64,000 nt of DNA from contig JAPFBL010001928.1 in NCBI GenBank assembly GCA_026182355.1, positions 6,279,501-6,343,500 of the forward strand, in the 5' to 3' direction. Under the pieces are notes generated by a model. It worked only from the letters and a program-made list of their open reading frames with translations, was not told the origin of the DNA and ran no database searches. This document shows positions 15,301 to 26,326 of the stretch, one piece after another. Source of the DNA: Hermatobates lingyangjiaoensis (lineage: Eukaryota > Arthropoda > Insecta > Hemiptera > Hermatobatidae). Positions within the stretch are counted from its first letter, which is position 1. Each line of letters starts with the position of its first letter. A program made the translations under genes and the position numbers.

Positions 15301-18300
15301 GATTAGCGCACTGAAACAGTCTAGTATCTGGAAAAAGAAGAAGTTGAAAAGCGTGCTTGACATTCCCTAAGTCTCTCCGAACATTAACAACTGCCAGACT
15401 CTGCAGCTCGTAGGCAGCTTCATATTTGTACTTCGCCATTCCTCTCCTAGCAAAAATAACACACTTTTCAAATAGAAATATTTATCATGTAATTTTAAAA
15501 CCAAATGAAATCATGAAGAATAAATATATGTATTAGTAAGCTCCAGATTAACCAACTCAAAAATAATTCTAAGTTGTCAGCTTTTTTAAAATACTAATTT
15601 CTTTAAGTGTTTTGACGTTTATGTATTGCAGAGTATTAATTTCAAACTAATCGGATTTACTAAAATTAAAGTACTAATAAATATAAATATAATTAATAGT
15701 AACAGACAGCAAAATATCTGTGAATAGGTATCAATTTGGAAAAGAACTATTTTTAAAAACTGCGATTAAACCAGTAATGTGGTTCAACAATAACTCAAAT
15801 AGGGGTCAGTCAAATAATAAATGATCCAATCCTAACTCCAGGCCTTTACAAGTGGTCCAGATTTCCGAAAACGCCGTCTTAACCTGTTAACTGCTTTTGA
15901 CGAATATACACGTCAATCTATATTTCAATTGCACTGCGTTTGACGTGTATATTATTTTACAGTTAACAGGTTAATTATACATCTTAATTAAGGTATACTA
16001 AGGTTTTTGATCTTACCGATTACGATTTTGGTATTGAAATTCCAAAAGGCGGATCAAATTTAAAAAAAAAAAATCTGAACAAAAATTAGTATATTTACGT
16101 TTTTGATCTCACTGATTAGGATTTTTAAATTGTAATTCAAAAATTAAAAATGATAGATCCAAAATGACGGATTCATTTTTTAAAAAAATAAGATTGATAT
16201 TGTAATTTCAAAAAAGTATTAGTTTGGAATTAATTATAATTTATTAATGAAACAACAAATATAACAGTACTCATCCTACTAATTTTCCATCTCATCCCCA
16301 AAATCGCTCTTACTTCCGCGGGTATCTTAATCGTTTCATAATCAATGTACTGGCAATCGTCCTCTAAATCTTGGGCCGTGTATGAAGTAAAAATGGTATT
16401 AGTAGATTTTTGGCGTTTGGAAATAAGCTTTTCACTTTCTTGGAACATACTTCGCTTAAAGATGCAATATAAGGGTCGGTTCCCGACAGTAATCTGCGAA
16501 AAACAACTTCCATATTTTTAACCGGAGAATACTTCCGCTCGTGTTACCATCTATTTCATTTTTATTAATTTCCTGGTTGCCTGTGATTCTTCCGAATGTC
16601 TGCCCATGGGTAATACTGCTGTTTTAATAATATCTGGTCCATGAATGAGTAAACTGTACACACCGGTTGGCATGTTCTACTATTGAAATATAGTACTATT
16701 TTCACGCACCGCCTCACTTATGAATCAACGCTATATTTGAGGTGTTCTACAACTTCAGAGCCAGCCAGGAGGGGGTTTTGGCTCCTGGTATTTAATACAG
16801 CCAACATTACAATTACCAACTTCATAGTTCAAAATTCCTAAATCAAACTTTTTTTTTTTTTTTTTTTTAATTATATCCACATTTTTGGAAATCTGGCCCA
16901 CTTTCGCGTTCACAGAAAATAAAGGTGTATTTCCATCTAAAATGAAAAGTTAAAATCTACAAATGCCGATTTTGGAAGTAATTGATTACTAACTTAATGA
17001 GTTAATGATAAACTTAAGGGTCATTAACTTTACCAATGGGACAATGTGAAGATGAATGAAAATCACCGAATCTTAAATAAATGAAAAACTGGGTGGACTA
17101 TAATTCAATTTTACTATAATTCTGCATATACAGTAGTATATAATGTATAGACTACTATAACTGTAAGTAAATAAAGCATGAAACTCATTAACAATCAATT
17201 GGGTTTAGGTTTTATTGCAATATGGTTATGGTATATAAGTAAGATTAAACCCGCAGATATTATCAAACCCATAAGTAACTGATTCTGTTCAAACATTTTA
17301 AATAAATATAAACAAATCGAAGTACAACTGATTAGCAGTAATTCCGAGTTTTCAGTTTTTTAGGCTATGCTACCTTCTGCAGTAATTCAAATATTTTGAA
17401 ATTTTTTTATAGTATACTAATTTTAGGTAGTTTTTTTTCAGGAATTAGATGTTTACCGGTAAAAAAAATTATGAATTTTGAACACACTTGAATTTTTGAT
17501 TTAATTAGTGAGAATGTATTCCTAATGTGCAGTCAGTTACTAAGTGCTATTTACTCATTCTTGGAAATTATGACAGTCTACACATAAACAAAATGTTCTT
17601 AAGAAAACAATGTCATTTGAAGACACAGAGTGTTCTTCATCCGGTTAATCTGCTAGTTGTGATAAGATAACAGCGGAAATCAAAACAAAAGGAAAGAGGA
17701 TATTAATTTCTCATGTCTACAATATCCATGTAAACTTAAAATATATATTTGAATAAACAGAATATATTGCTAGTATCATTAATTTGTTAATGCACCCCAT
17801 TTCTGTTGCAACTTATAACACATTAATGAGATAGACTGAACACTTGACCATTTAGAGGTAAAACAATTTCTATTTTAAATATGTACAACATAAAGTATTT
17901 TAAAACTGAGGAATTTATTTTTACTAACACCGTTTACCTGTTTGATATCCAGGTAGTTATGAGTAGAATGTCAGACAGAAGAAAAGCGTGGCAACGGTGA
18001 ATAGCAGTGCTTTCCACAAGATGGAGTTCGACCAGATCTCCTTCATGAATTAGTTCTCGTCCCGGGACATCAGTTAGAACCTAAAAACCAAATCATAAAA
18101 GTACGTAATTCTTTTAAATAAAATACTTATGAAAACCAATCATTTCTTATTTGAAACAAAATTTTAGAGTGTTAATTGTAATACGATTACAAAATTATAA
18201 CTTACGATGCAATCTTCAACTTTTTCATAAATTTGATTTAACTCATTGATTCTTTTTTCCTCTTTCACTTCCTTTTGCCTTGCTTCAAACTTTACATGCT

Positions 18301-19178
18301 CTTCCTCTACTTTATGAACCATAGAAGAACTTCCCATTGTAGCCAACAGTGCTCTTTGTTCCGATAACAAATGTGATAGTTGATACATTTCTCCTTCAAG
18401 ATCTGTTTTGGCTAAGGATTATCGAGAAATGACAAATATATAGGCCCTCCTAATATATTGTCTACAGGATGTAAATATACAGTAAATACGAAATATAATA
18501 TATCATACAAACCTTACTAATTTAATGGAAAAGGAACCACCACTGTATCACTTAATAACTTTTTTATTAAGACATGTAGTTGTCAGTTTGGTACTCGTTT
18601 AGCACAAACTTTAGTAATCATTTAAAAGCATTCTTGTTTTTTCCTGTTTATGCATATAAACAATCCTAATAAGCTGAATAATATTACGGAGATCCTCTGT
18701 TTCCCAAAAGTAGAATAAGAGATTAAACAAATAGAAATTAAGGTAGCCGAAATTAATTATTCCCAGTAAACATTCTTGGCTTTCCAACATTCTTAGTCAT
18801 AAATATATTTGATTACTGAAAAACTCATATCAATTTAATAAATATATATATATACTGTTTTCAGTTCACCATACAAGGATACGAGAAATTTCTCTGGCAG
18901 TTTCAATGAACTGCATGTAATTTTTGTAAACATTCTTCTTAAGGGCTTGATTTGTTTCATCTGATAGTGTTAGAATCAGGTTTTTGTGTTTCTGGAGTTC
19001 TAAACCACCAATACAGACCTGAGATATTTCCTTTACATCTGAAAAGTTAAAATACTTTTTTAATTTGCTTCAATATTAATAACTAAGTATATTATAAACT
19101 GAGTATTCATATTTTTATTGACATACATTTTTCAGGGTTAAAATCAGGAGCTGAAATTTTTTTCTGAATATCACCCAT
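4163..19178 (-). CDS. EXOC8: Exocyst complex component 8 (Exo84), complete, 13 coding exons
   Basis: Subunit of the octameric exocyst, which tethers secretory vesicles to the plasma membrane. Coding exons in transcript order: 19178-19127, 19038-18883, 18402-18206, 18080-17938, 15446-15290, 14602-14470, 13306-13126, 11142-10998, 9577-9394, 9204-9074, 6816-6594, 5529-5339, 4339-4163. All junctions are GT-AG and phases agree throughout: 2070 nt, 689 aa plus stop (human about 725 aa). The N-terminal segment has the family signature ETAREIS followed by LEGEMYQLSHLL. A PH-like domain lies at about residues 136-245, then an acidic linker (PEDLDVLIAQRHFEDA), then the C-terminal helical domain (QLTQVLLNEL, VGLDLVYQVD, NYLTGDGW). 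The start was chosen because MGD leads into APDFNPEKYVKE, as in Exo84 N-termini. Introns hold several inverted-repeat elements and SINEs. No frameshift or lost exon was seen. Confidence 0.95.
5666..5728 (-). mobile_element. Single arm of the TTACGGTTGAAAG-family repeat
   Basis: The segment from gatcaaaccaca to caaccgtaacaag matches the arms of the inverted-repeat element at 31545-31725. It is flanked on the left by a short TA run. Only one arm is present here, so this is a truncated copy in an EXOC8 intron. Confidence 0.6.
7355..7843. mobile_element. ~490-bp inverted-repeat element, CGCGTTG family, copy 1
   Basis: A near-perfect palindrome lies in the intron between EXOC8 exons 10 and 11. 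The arms (about 7355-7580 and 7618-7843) flank a ~40-bp loop containing atggacgcgggtgaggg. Each arm carries CTGAGGAA-GAACA(C/T)-TAC-GTGTTC-GAAAC (plus copy 7744-7771, minus copy 7416-7443) followed by a ~65-nt tail to the outer edge. A second copy lies at 46400-46745. No coding potential. Interpreted as two retroelement ends in tail-to-tail arrangement (inference). Confidence 0.8.
8217..8333. repeat. MITE-like foldback hairpin
   Basis: Terminal segments tttaaaaaagatatgtcagc and gctgacttatcttttttaaa are imperfect inverted repeats about 75 bp apart. An inner pair (aattagttgg / aaaactaat) extends the foldback. A TA run abuts the left end. It sits in the same EXOC8 intron as the 7355-7843 palindrome. 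Confidence 0.55.
9660..9960 (+). repeat. Possible decayed SINE copy
   Basis: This segment keeps pieces of the SINE family seen at 43075-43402 (gagcctgtacgatt, then cgttaaa) but lacks a clear tRNA-like A or B box. It lies in the intron between EXOC8 exons 8 and 9. The assignment is weak. Confidence 0.3.
11424..11450. repeat. (TA)n microsatellite
   Basis: An uninterrupted TA run of about 27 bases directly abuts the left end of the inverted-repeat element at 11452-11655. Confidence 0.9.
11452..11655. mobile_element. Inverted-repeat element, CCGAAAATTAG family
   Basis: The arms (about 11452-11545 and 11565-11655) are inverted copies around a short loop with gcaagcgtactgg. The right arm carries CTGAAGAC-GGTT-CT-AACC-GAAA at 11584-11604, a 4-bp hairpin between CTGA and GAAA. 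The left arm carries the complement at 11508-11529. The tail runs through ttagagactgtaagtgt toward a Thr/TA-rich edge. A (TA)n run abuts the left side. Intronic to EXOC8. Confidence 0.75.
11855..11882 (-). repeat. Isolated CTGA-hairpin-GAAAC module
   Basis: Read on the minus strand: CTTGATAAT-GGTC, loop, GGACC-GAAAC. This gives a 4-bp stem flanked by the same sequence marks as the inverted-repeat elements, followed by catgtcggac. It is 200 bp from the 11452-11655 element and has no detected inverted partner. Confidence 0.5.
12147..12305 (-). mobile_element. (TA)n-flanked 159-bp element, copy 1
   Basis: This 159-bp unit, from aactttaaattacacaaagc to gagcgcgaatgaaa, is flanked by TA runs on both sides. 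It recurs almost unchanged at 32079-32236. On the minus strand it carries CTGATGAC-GAAC-AACA-GTTC-GAAA (12211-12234). Its distal tail ends in the left TA run. It is a direct unit, not a palindrome, so it shows what one arm of the other elements looks like alone. Confidence 0.75.
12306..12395. repeat. Long interrupted (TA)n microsatellite
   Basis: About 90 bp of TA/TAA repeats with interruptions. It separates the 159-bp element on the left from the inverted-repeat element beginning near 12469. Confidence 0.9.
12469..12680. mobile_element. Inverted-repeat element, CGAAAATTAG family, second type
   Basis: The arms (about 12469-12545 and 12606-12677) are inverted copies around a loop containing gagacccaaccgtg. 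The right arm reads CTGATGACGGTTCAATCGAAAA at 12639-12659, related to the 11452-11655 element. The tail ttagagacagtaagt follows. The loop also has gttcaatcgagtcatcgag, a decayed partial copy of the hairpin. Confidence 0.7.
12700..12915. mobile_element. Decayed inverted-repeat element
   Basis: The outer segments acagaaagaacacacataaa and tatgttctttctgtg are inverted. The centre has gatgac-GAC-TCA-GTC-GAAAT (about 12834-12851) on plus and a related complement near 12787. Arms are more divergent than in neighbouring elements. A TA run follows on the right. Confidence 0.5.
14755..15225 (+). mobile_element. Two adjacent tRNA-derived SINE copies
   Basis: The second copy (about 14978-15215) opens ggccaggttagctcagtgg, with an A-box-like TAGCTCAGTGGTTA and the truncated B-box region ggaccggggttccatc. 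It ends gctactgcaacctaattaaa. The first copy (about 14755-14945) is more decayed but keeps ggactggtagatcctgtg and ttaagcaaaatttaatactc. Both are in the intron between EXOC8 exons 5 and 6. Confidence 0.75.
15290..18080 (-). CDS. EXOC8: EXOC8 exons 4-5: PH-like domain
   Basis: Exons 18080-17938 and 15446-15290 encode the pleckstrin-homology fold of Exo84. The first reads ELIHEGDLVELH, then HAFLLSDILLITTW. The second reads RRGMAKYKY, then LAVVNVRRDLGN and FQLLLFPDTRLFQ, closely following vertebrate EXOC8. In the family this domain binds Ral GTPase and phosphoinositides (family knowledge). The Arg codon at the junction is split 2+1. The intron between them is about 2.5 kb. Confidence 0.9.
19127..19178 (-). 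CDS. EXOC8: EXOC8 coding exon 1 (start codon)
   Basis: ATG at 19178-19176 opens MGDIQKK, then a stretch ending PEK plus one base. The donor GTATGT splits a Tyr codon, completed by exon 2 (19038-18883) to give EKYVKEIS. This matches the short N-terminus preceding the first helix in Exo84 proteins. It is too short (52 nt) for ordinary ORF detection and was found from phase and similarity. Confidence 0.85.
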
Positions 19179-19472
19179 ATTCAGAAATTCAAACAAATTT
19201 ATGCTTTAAAACTAATCTACAGTAATTGGATTTAGGAGCATAACTAACATACCACAATGTGCATACAAGAAAGGGAAAGTTATGTGGAGTTATTTAAAAA
19301 GATACAAATGTTGGACATTCAACCGTAATGTAAGCTTGGAATAACCTTTAAGAAACCTCTGTTCATAACGAAACCTCCCTGTTGGGCAACTGAAAAATTA
19401 TACTTCGTATACGTGTTGTTAATAGTTAAAAGTGAACTGTTTTATTAAACCAATTTATGTTTGATTGGAGGT
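19179..19472. promoter_or_regulatory. Bidirectional promoter region (EXOC8 / chromo-barrel gene)
   Basis: The start codons of two divergent genes are separated by only ~294 bp, so this spacer must hold both 5' UTRs and probably both promoters. A CCAAT-like aaccaattt lies at about 19449-19457. No convincing TATA box or CpG-rich stretch is seen. Shared regulation is inference from layout. Confidence 0.6.
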
Positions 19473-21056
19473 ATGTCAGATTCACCACAGCCTCAGAAAT
19501 CTCACAGTCATCCTAAAGAAACTAATGTTTCGTCTAAGCTTAAGTTTCAAAATGGTTAATATTTTATTCTTAATTCAACATTATATATTGTGGAAGTAAA
19601 AGAAGTATTTATGAATAAGCTTTTGAAGCGTCTTATATAAAATTATTTTGACAGAATGGTGAACGTTAAAAGAAATCAAACTCCCTATTCTGATTAGACC
19701 TATTTAATAATACTTTTGTTTTTTATATTATTATTTTTATATTATTTTATATACCAAATGGACATAATGTTTTGTTAAAATAAGCTTAGAAATCAGAAGG
19801 TTAAATTTATAAGTTATATGGCACAAAGATATATTGTGTAATTTTCTGTTTAGAGTTTCTTACTGCAATAAATATTTTAAAGTAAAAGCATGTCAGTTTT
19901 GGAGGATAGGTGATCAAGAATATCCTTGAAACAACAATAACTATTACAACAATATGTAATAATTATCAAATTGTAAGCTGAGCTTTACAAGAGAGTCTTG
20001 GCTATGAAATATTAATATATAAATATTATGTTGTATCTTGGCTAATGAACATGTTATATATTTTGTAGGTGAAAAAGTTTTCTGCTATTATGGATCTGAT
20101 ATATATGAAGCTAAGTGTTTACAGAGTCGCTATGATAAAAAAAGTGAAACTTTCATGTACCTTATTCTCTATTTATATTCGGGCAAAGGGTGAAATATAA
20201 CAGTATTAATGAATTACTTCCTGCTTTCTTTGAAATATGGACTTATTTAAAGCATTTATTGGGTTTACAGATGGAACGAATGGGTACCAGAGAATAGAAT
20301 ACTGAAGTATGATGAAGTTGTCAAGGATAGAAAGGGTAGAAATGGTAGAAAGTAAGTAATTAATATTTCTTCGTATACTGTTAACATAACGTATAAAAAT
20401 TAGCATAAAACATTATTAATGTTTTAATTTTAGGATTTTAAGAACACTCACTTTTCGTGTGTCTGCTCAGTGTAAAACATATAACACAGAAAGTTTAAGA
20501 GTTTGAAAATATTTCGAATTAATACTGCCCTGAGATTATAGAAATATTTTAATCTTTCACTTAATTTGGGTTAATATTTTTTTAATTTATTCTGGGATTT
20601 ATTCTGTATGATACTGTTCCAGAGACAATTATGAAATTAATTAAAGAACTTAATGTCTAAAGTTGATTTTAAAGACGAGAGATTGAAGTACAATGGAAAG
20701 ATATAGCATACGTTTGGACGAGTTCTCAATGAGATTAAATTTCTCAGTTTGTTAATGACAACATGTCAGATTCTTCTAGATCAATGATATGACCTAAATA
20801 TAACGTTGAATTTTTTTTTATCGCCTGACGAAGACGAGTTGTTTTGGTTGAAAATTCCTCAAAAAAATATACTAATTACTGTGTTAAACGAAGAAGTCAC
20901 GAGATGTGTATATAGATTTATAATTGTTTTATTGTTACTTTTAGGAGAAAAAAGAAAAATTCAGTTGAGAAAGAAGAGGTGGCAGAGTCCAAGAAATCTC
21001 TGTCATCATCCAGTGAGAATCCCAAAATAGAAATACCTAACCTCACCGTTGAAGCT
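19473..21056 (+). CDS. Chromo-barrel protein of the MRG15/MSL3 type, first four exons
   Basis: Exons 19473-19554, 20069-20189, 20271-20351 and 20945-21056 chain in frame (132 codons) with GT-AG introns. ATG at 19473 starts MSDSPQPQKS. Residues ~24-80 form the barrel: KFQNG joined to EKVFCYYGSDIYEAKC, then FMYLI, YSGKG and WNEWVPENRILKYDE. This matches MRG15/Eaf3 family proteins, which read H3K36 methylation (family knowledge). A basic and acidic linker (RKKKNSVEKEEVAESKKS) follows. Two oddities: the usual Trp just after YSG is missing, leaving YSGKGWNEW with two fewer residues, and no MRG domain exon was found downstream. The last exon ends in phase 0 and joins in frame to the exon at 24200. 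The gene is therefore either a chromo-barrel/Cys-rich fusion or a truncated MRG15 relative. Confidence 0.85.
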
Positions 21057-21139
21057 GTCAGTATTTTCTTGTTATTTTATATCAAGTTATCAACTTATTT
21101 CCTACTGTAGCCTGTTTTGATTTCTTCCCATAAAACATT

Positions 21140-21830
21140 CAGCCTTTCGACCGTTATATGGAACAAAGCAGAGCAGGTCGATGTTTTTTTACGTGGCGCC
21201 CTTTAGCCACGCCGTGATACTCAACAATATTCGCAAATCAAATTTGCGATCTTGCAATCCACGGCGCGCCCAAGGTAGACCTCGCGGAGGAGGGCGTCCA
21301 CGACAGACATCACACAAAACAAAAATGTAAAAATAATAAATAAAAACAGAGCCTTGGATAAGATGTCACTTCTTTCTATCATAAAACAAAATATTGCCTA
21401 CCTTATTTAGACTGTGCTAATCTGGGATTAGGAGCTTTCTTCATCCTTGCAATCGCATAGACGAATTGTTTGAAAGCAGGTGCTGTTTTGCCTTCAAAGG
21501 CATCGGCGTGCAAATCCGCTACGAATCGTCTTGTTTCCATTTCAAGATTGAACCTTGGTGCAGCATTCAAGGCGCAAACTTCCAACACATGCTGAACGGT
21601 TTCAGGACCTTCCCCACGGGGACAGGTGGCATCATCTAGTTTCTTAAAACGATATAAATGACTTTTAAAGTCCCCGTGACTTGTAAGAATCTCCACCATC
21701 CAGTGATCAATGTGTGGCTTTCGAGTTCTGAGTCTGGAACTCACTGTAGGGAAGAAACGTAAGGTCATCGACCAGTAGCACCACCTATCCATCGCTCCTC
21801 CCATAGGTTCATCTCCCATCTCTTGGCTAA
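21140..21830 (-). pseudogene. 3' end of a non-LTR retrotransposon (RNase H/zinc-knuckle tail)
   Basis: An open minus-strand frame (21819-21403, 138 aa) encodes LTSHGDFKSHLYRFKKLDD, then CPRGEGPETVQHVLEVC. This is the conserved C-terminal Cys-x-Gly...His...Cys segment of R1/I/Jockey-type LINE ORF2 proteins. A GC-richer stretch follows to ~21140, probably the 3' UTR (catcgacctgctctgctttg on minus). The reverse transcriptase domain is absent, so this is a 5'-truncated copy, the usual state of such insertions. It lies in the intron between the chromo-barrel exons and the exon at 24200. Confidence 0.8.
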
Positions 21831-24199
21831 TTCAATATTATATACCGTTCCTCTGCTACTGTAAATGTTGACCCAGGTCGTGGGATGTCCTTTTTTTATT
21901 GAGTAGCGCTCGGCCTTCAATTTTACGAAGATATCTACTGTAGCCGTCTATATTAGTAACAAAACTTCTTAAACAGTTTGTTAAGTTCAGGAAGAATAAT
22001 TTCTGACTGAAATGGTATTGACATGAAATCTCTGGATGAATTGAAACTCCTACTGTTTGCGATTTGTTTTGATAAAACAATAAGATAAATAATCATTGTT
22101 ATAGATTATCCTGAAAATTTCCTATACAAAAGAATTAATTAACAGAAAAATACCTCCCTGTAATGTTTCATAATGAATAATTTTAATTGAATTCAAATTT
22201 ATTTTTCAATTATGTTTTACTCTAAAAGTGTTTTTTAAATGAATATAATACAAGATTCTTAATCATCGGTATTTCTTAATATTTAAAATTTTAATATATC
22301 ACAGAAAATGATATATTCCTTTCGACTTACAAATATAAACACCATTAAACTTGCACATTTATAAAAAAAATGCACACTGTTTGGAAATGTTCGTTTTCCA
22401 GCTGTCTATTGTGCATACTGAAAAAAAGAAGATATTTATAATTAGATCAAGAAATTTTTGCCTAGGTAATTAGATGTCAGCTCATTGTGAAGCTCTTTTG
22501 AAGCGGCCTTGAATTTGATAGTAATGTGATTTGGAAATATTTAGGATCTGAATATAATAAAGATCTGTTTACAATTTAACAAGTTTAATGCTGGGATAGA
22601 TAAACGAAAATTAGTTTGAAATATTACAAAAGAATGTTTTTCTTCGCCTATTTAAATACGAATATAAATGGATTTATTACTCACATAGAAGGGAAGATAA
22701 AAACGATTTGTTGAGACTGTTTTCTTTCCTAGATTATCACTCGAATGTTCAGTTCCTCAACATTTTAAACTTCTCTAAAATAAGAAAACTAAAATGAACT
22801 AGTTTAGGGTTATCTTACATACATTTAAATATGTTTCAATACTTATAAAAAATTGTTCAACTCATCCAATCAAAACATACTATTTTTAGGTGTAAAAAAC
22901 CTTAAACATTTTTAGGTACACGTCAGCAACCGTACAATATTACCATTACTGACGTGTTTGTATAATTATATATGATATTACAATCAGGCAGTCGGTATGA
23001 TCTCTATAGTGTTCATAAGGTTTCAGAATCAATCATAACTCAAAAAATTTTTATTTTATAGCAAAAGATACATTTTTCATTGTTTTAAAAATCTGAGGCT
23101 TTTTCAATTAAAGGTTTTTCTCAATTCTATAACAATTCCAAAGTTTTAACGCTCTATATGTTGCACTTTAGGAGAAAAAAAGTTGTTTAAAATGTTGTAC
23201 AAAAAACTGACTTTCCTGTGATACAATTAGAGTACAGGCTTAGTATAGTGTATAGGCAGAGTATTAGGCTTTCCAAAAACATTAGGGTACCAAGCATTGC
23301 AGGACCAGTTTTTGGTAAAATATGAACTTTATCCATCAATCGATATGCTTACAAACTTTATATGGACACTCTCCCACCCACATACACAAAGGCACAAAAA
23401 AAATATCAAAAAAGTTGGGGACCTAAAAACATATCAACCCGTCTAAAAATCGAGATAGATTTTTTTTCATGATTATTAACTATATTTTACTCATAGTAGA
23501 GTAAATTTATGAAGTGCTATCAATGAATTAATTTCATATATAAAAAGTTTAAAAATTTTAAAATTATTAAAGGAAATAGTACTGGACGCGTAAATTTCAT
23601 CATACTTGACGTGATTATATGTGTTAGAAGAATATTACATCCTTCTTTAATGAATCACACCAATCTTGTAAAATAATTAAATAATTTTATAGGTATGGTA
23701 TGATACGTATTCATATATGTGTTATATGTTTGGAACTAGTGCATATACAGGAAGAACGTTTTTGTTTCTTTACATTGTGTACTCAGTCATTTTTATTTTT
23801 TTTATTAGATCTAGTCGTGACATATTTATTCCGTATAAACTTTATTCGGTTTGGTTTGATCTGATGCTACTCATATGAAATTTACTGGTAGCAAAGGTTC
23901 AAAAGTGCCAATTCATTTAGAAACCTCCTCCCTTCTAAATCCATCTTCTATATGATCCAGATTTGAACATGAATATGATTTGAATATGAACAGTATTTAA
24001 ATCTTTATTAAAATTTACTTGTTATTAATTAATTTGTTTACTTCAAGATAAAATCTCTAATTCCCTGACATAAGCAAACAAGTTGTGTTGTACTTGTTGT
24101 GTTATAATAAAGGGATACTTGTAGTACTAGTTTAAAGTTAAGTAAATATATAAGGAGTTTATGTTTTTTCATTAAAAAAATACTTCTTTCTTTTTTTAG

Positions 24200-25972
24200 A
24201 AATCTATGGAATTTCCTTGCAATATATATGCAAAATTTAATGAATACTATGAAGAAATATGTCAGTTGGAAGAGGACGGACTTTTACCGAGGGTAAATGA
24301 AATTATTTCAATTGTGTTTTGAAATAAAAACTTATTTCATTATTTTGAATTTGAGTTTTGGTTATTTCTGTTATAAAAATACTGTTTAACAGTATTGAGA
24401 TTTTTTTTATATTAATTTGCTTAGTATGATTAAAACCAACTCTCTCAAAGTTTGTAATTAAGTTTAAAATGTTCGAAGTATTTTATATAATTTATATATG
24501 TTTAGTTGATTGTAAGTAATGAAATAGTTTCTGGACTTTTTGAATGAGGTTTACATTTTAACCCTTCCACGGATTTACAGTTTTACCAGAACTTCTAGTT
24601 TAATTTAAATTTGGAAAAGAATGCGGCTAGTATGAATTATATTGACATCAAGGTACTGAATAATAAAAGGTGTTTTAATCAACTCCCAGGCGACTATATC
24701 AGGGTTAAGCAGCAACGAACCCACAATTGACCCTGCAGAGTACAATGCTGTGTCAAACTATAGAGTTTGTTTGGCTGGTTTGGGTTTTGTGGCTTAAGTA
24801 GATATCCAACCAAGTTGGCGTGAACAGTTACGAGGACAAGGCTATGGTTAGAGACCTGTCTTAACTATTGCAGATCCTCAGGTCAGCTTATTACAACTAT
24901 GTAAACAAATAATCAATACGCTAAATGACTAAAGAAGAACAAACTTTGTAAATGTCTTGCCACAACAACAAGACAAATACCAAGGTGCTTGGAGAAGGAT
25001 GAGGATGACGTCTACTGCAATTGTAATGGCTTAACCATACCATATTGGACAGGTTACTGGCTGCACGTGCTCTTTGTCCAATGGCATTAATAGATGGGAG
25101 CCACTTCAGAATGTGATCTGACGTGGTGGGTTTACACTTTGGACGCAGTGAAGTTACTGGGATGCTTGGAGTTGGATGACTGAATGGTCAATACGGGAGT
25201 TAGGTAAATAAAATAAGAATAACAGAATGGTGATGGTGTGCAATATCGGGTACCACACTAACTTTGAAATCATTTACATATAAAATATGTGTACCATTTA
25301 CATGTTGGTATGTTATTTTTTCATACAATACATAGCTTTATAAATTAAAATGAAATTGTAGTGTTTTGTTATTTTTGTTTAAATGCTTTGCTTATTATTA
25401 ACTAACTACTCTATAAAACAGGCATAGGAAACCTGCGACCCACGATGTATTTTTGTGTGGCCCTCAAATTTAAAATTCCTTTGCTTTTTTCTTATTAACA
25501 AAATCACCGAGGCTTTGGAACGGAAATTAAATCTTTGGAGAGAGGGAGAGCCCAACAACAAGAAATGCTTAATAAGACGATACTCATCTTTTGGGGATTG
25601 CCTTGTGATAAATTGTGTCATTATCAAGATGAAATAATGAGATAGGAATAAAACTTTTTACCATACCAATGGCAATCTTTTGGGGATTGCCTTGTGATAA
25701 ATTGCTTCATTTTCGATATGAAATAATGAGATAAGAATAAAACTTTTTACCATATGAACCATAAATGTTGAAACATTAATATAGTACAGAGTATATATAT
25801 ATATATACCACGAAAAACGATCCGGCAGGACAGATTACACTTAAAATAAACTGTGACACATCGACTGAAACATAACAAAGACTCACTTTTCAATATTTCG
25901 ACCGTAATGGCGGTCGAAATATTGAAAAGTGAGTCTTTGTTATGTTTCAGTCTATGTGTCACAGTTTATTTA

Positions 25973-26012
<40 letters not shown>

Positions 26013-26270
26013 AAAAAATATCTTGAAAGAAACCGGATTGAAGTCAAGAATACATCCATCCCACATATTCTTAAAATATATATATATATATATAACAAAC
26101 ACTTTTTCTTCTTCTCGGAGTTTGGTCAGGGTAAATATATGGAATCACCTTTTTGCCCTTTTTTTTGCACCTTTTTTGGCAAAAAGGTGATTGCATATAT
26201 TTACCCTGACCAAACTCCGAGAAGAAGAAAAAGTGTTTGTTAATATTTTGTGGTCAAGAAAACAGTACCG

Positions 26271-26326
<56 letters not shown>

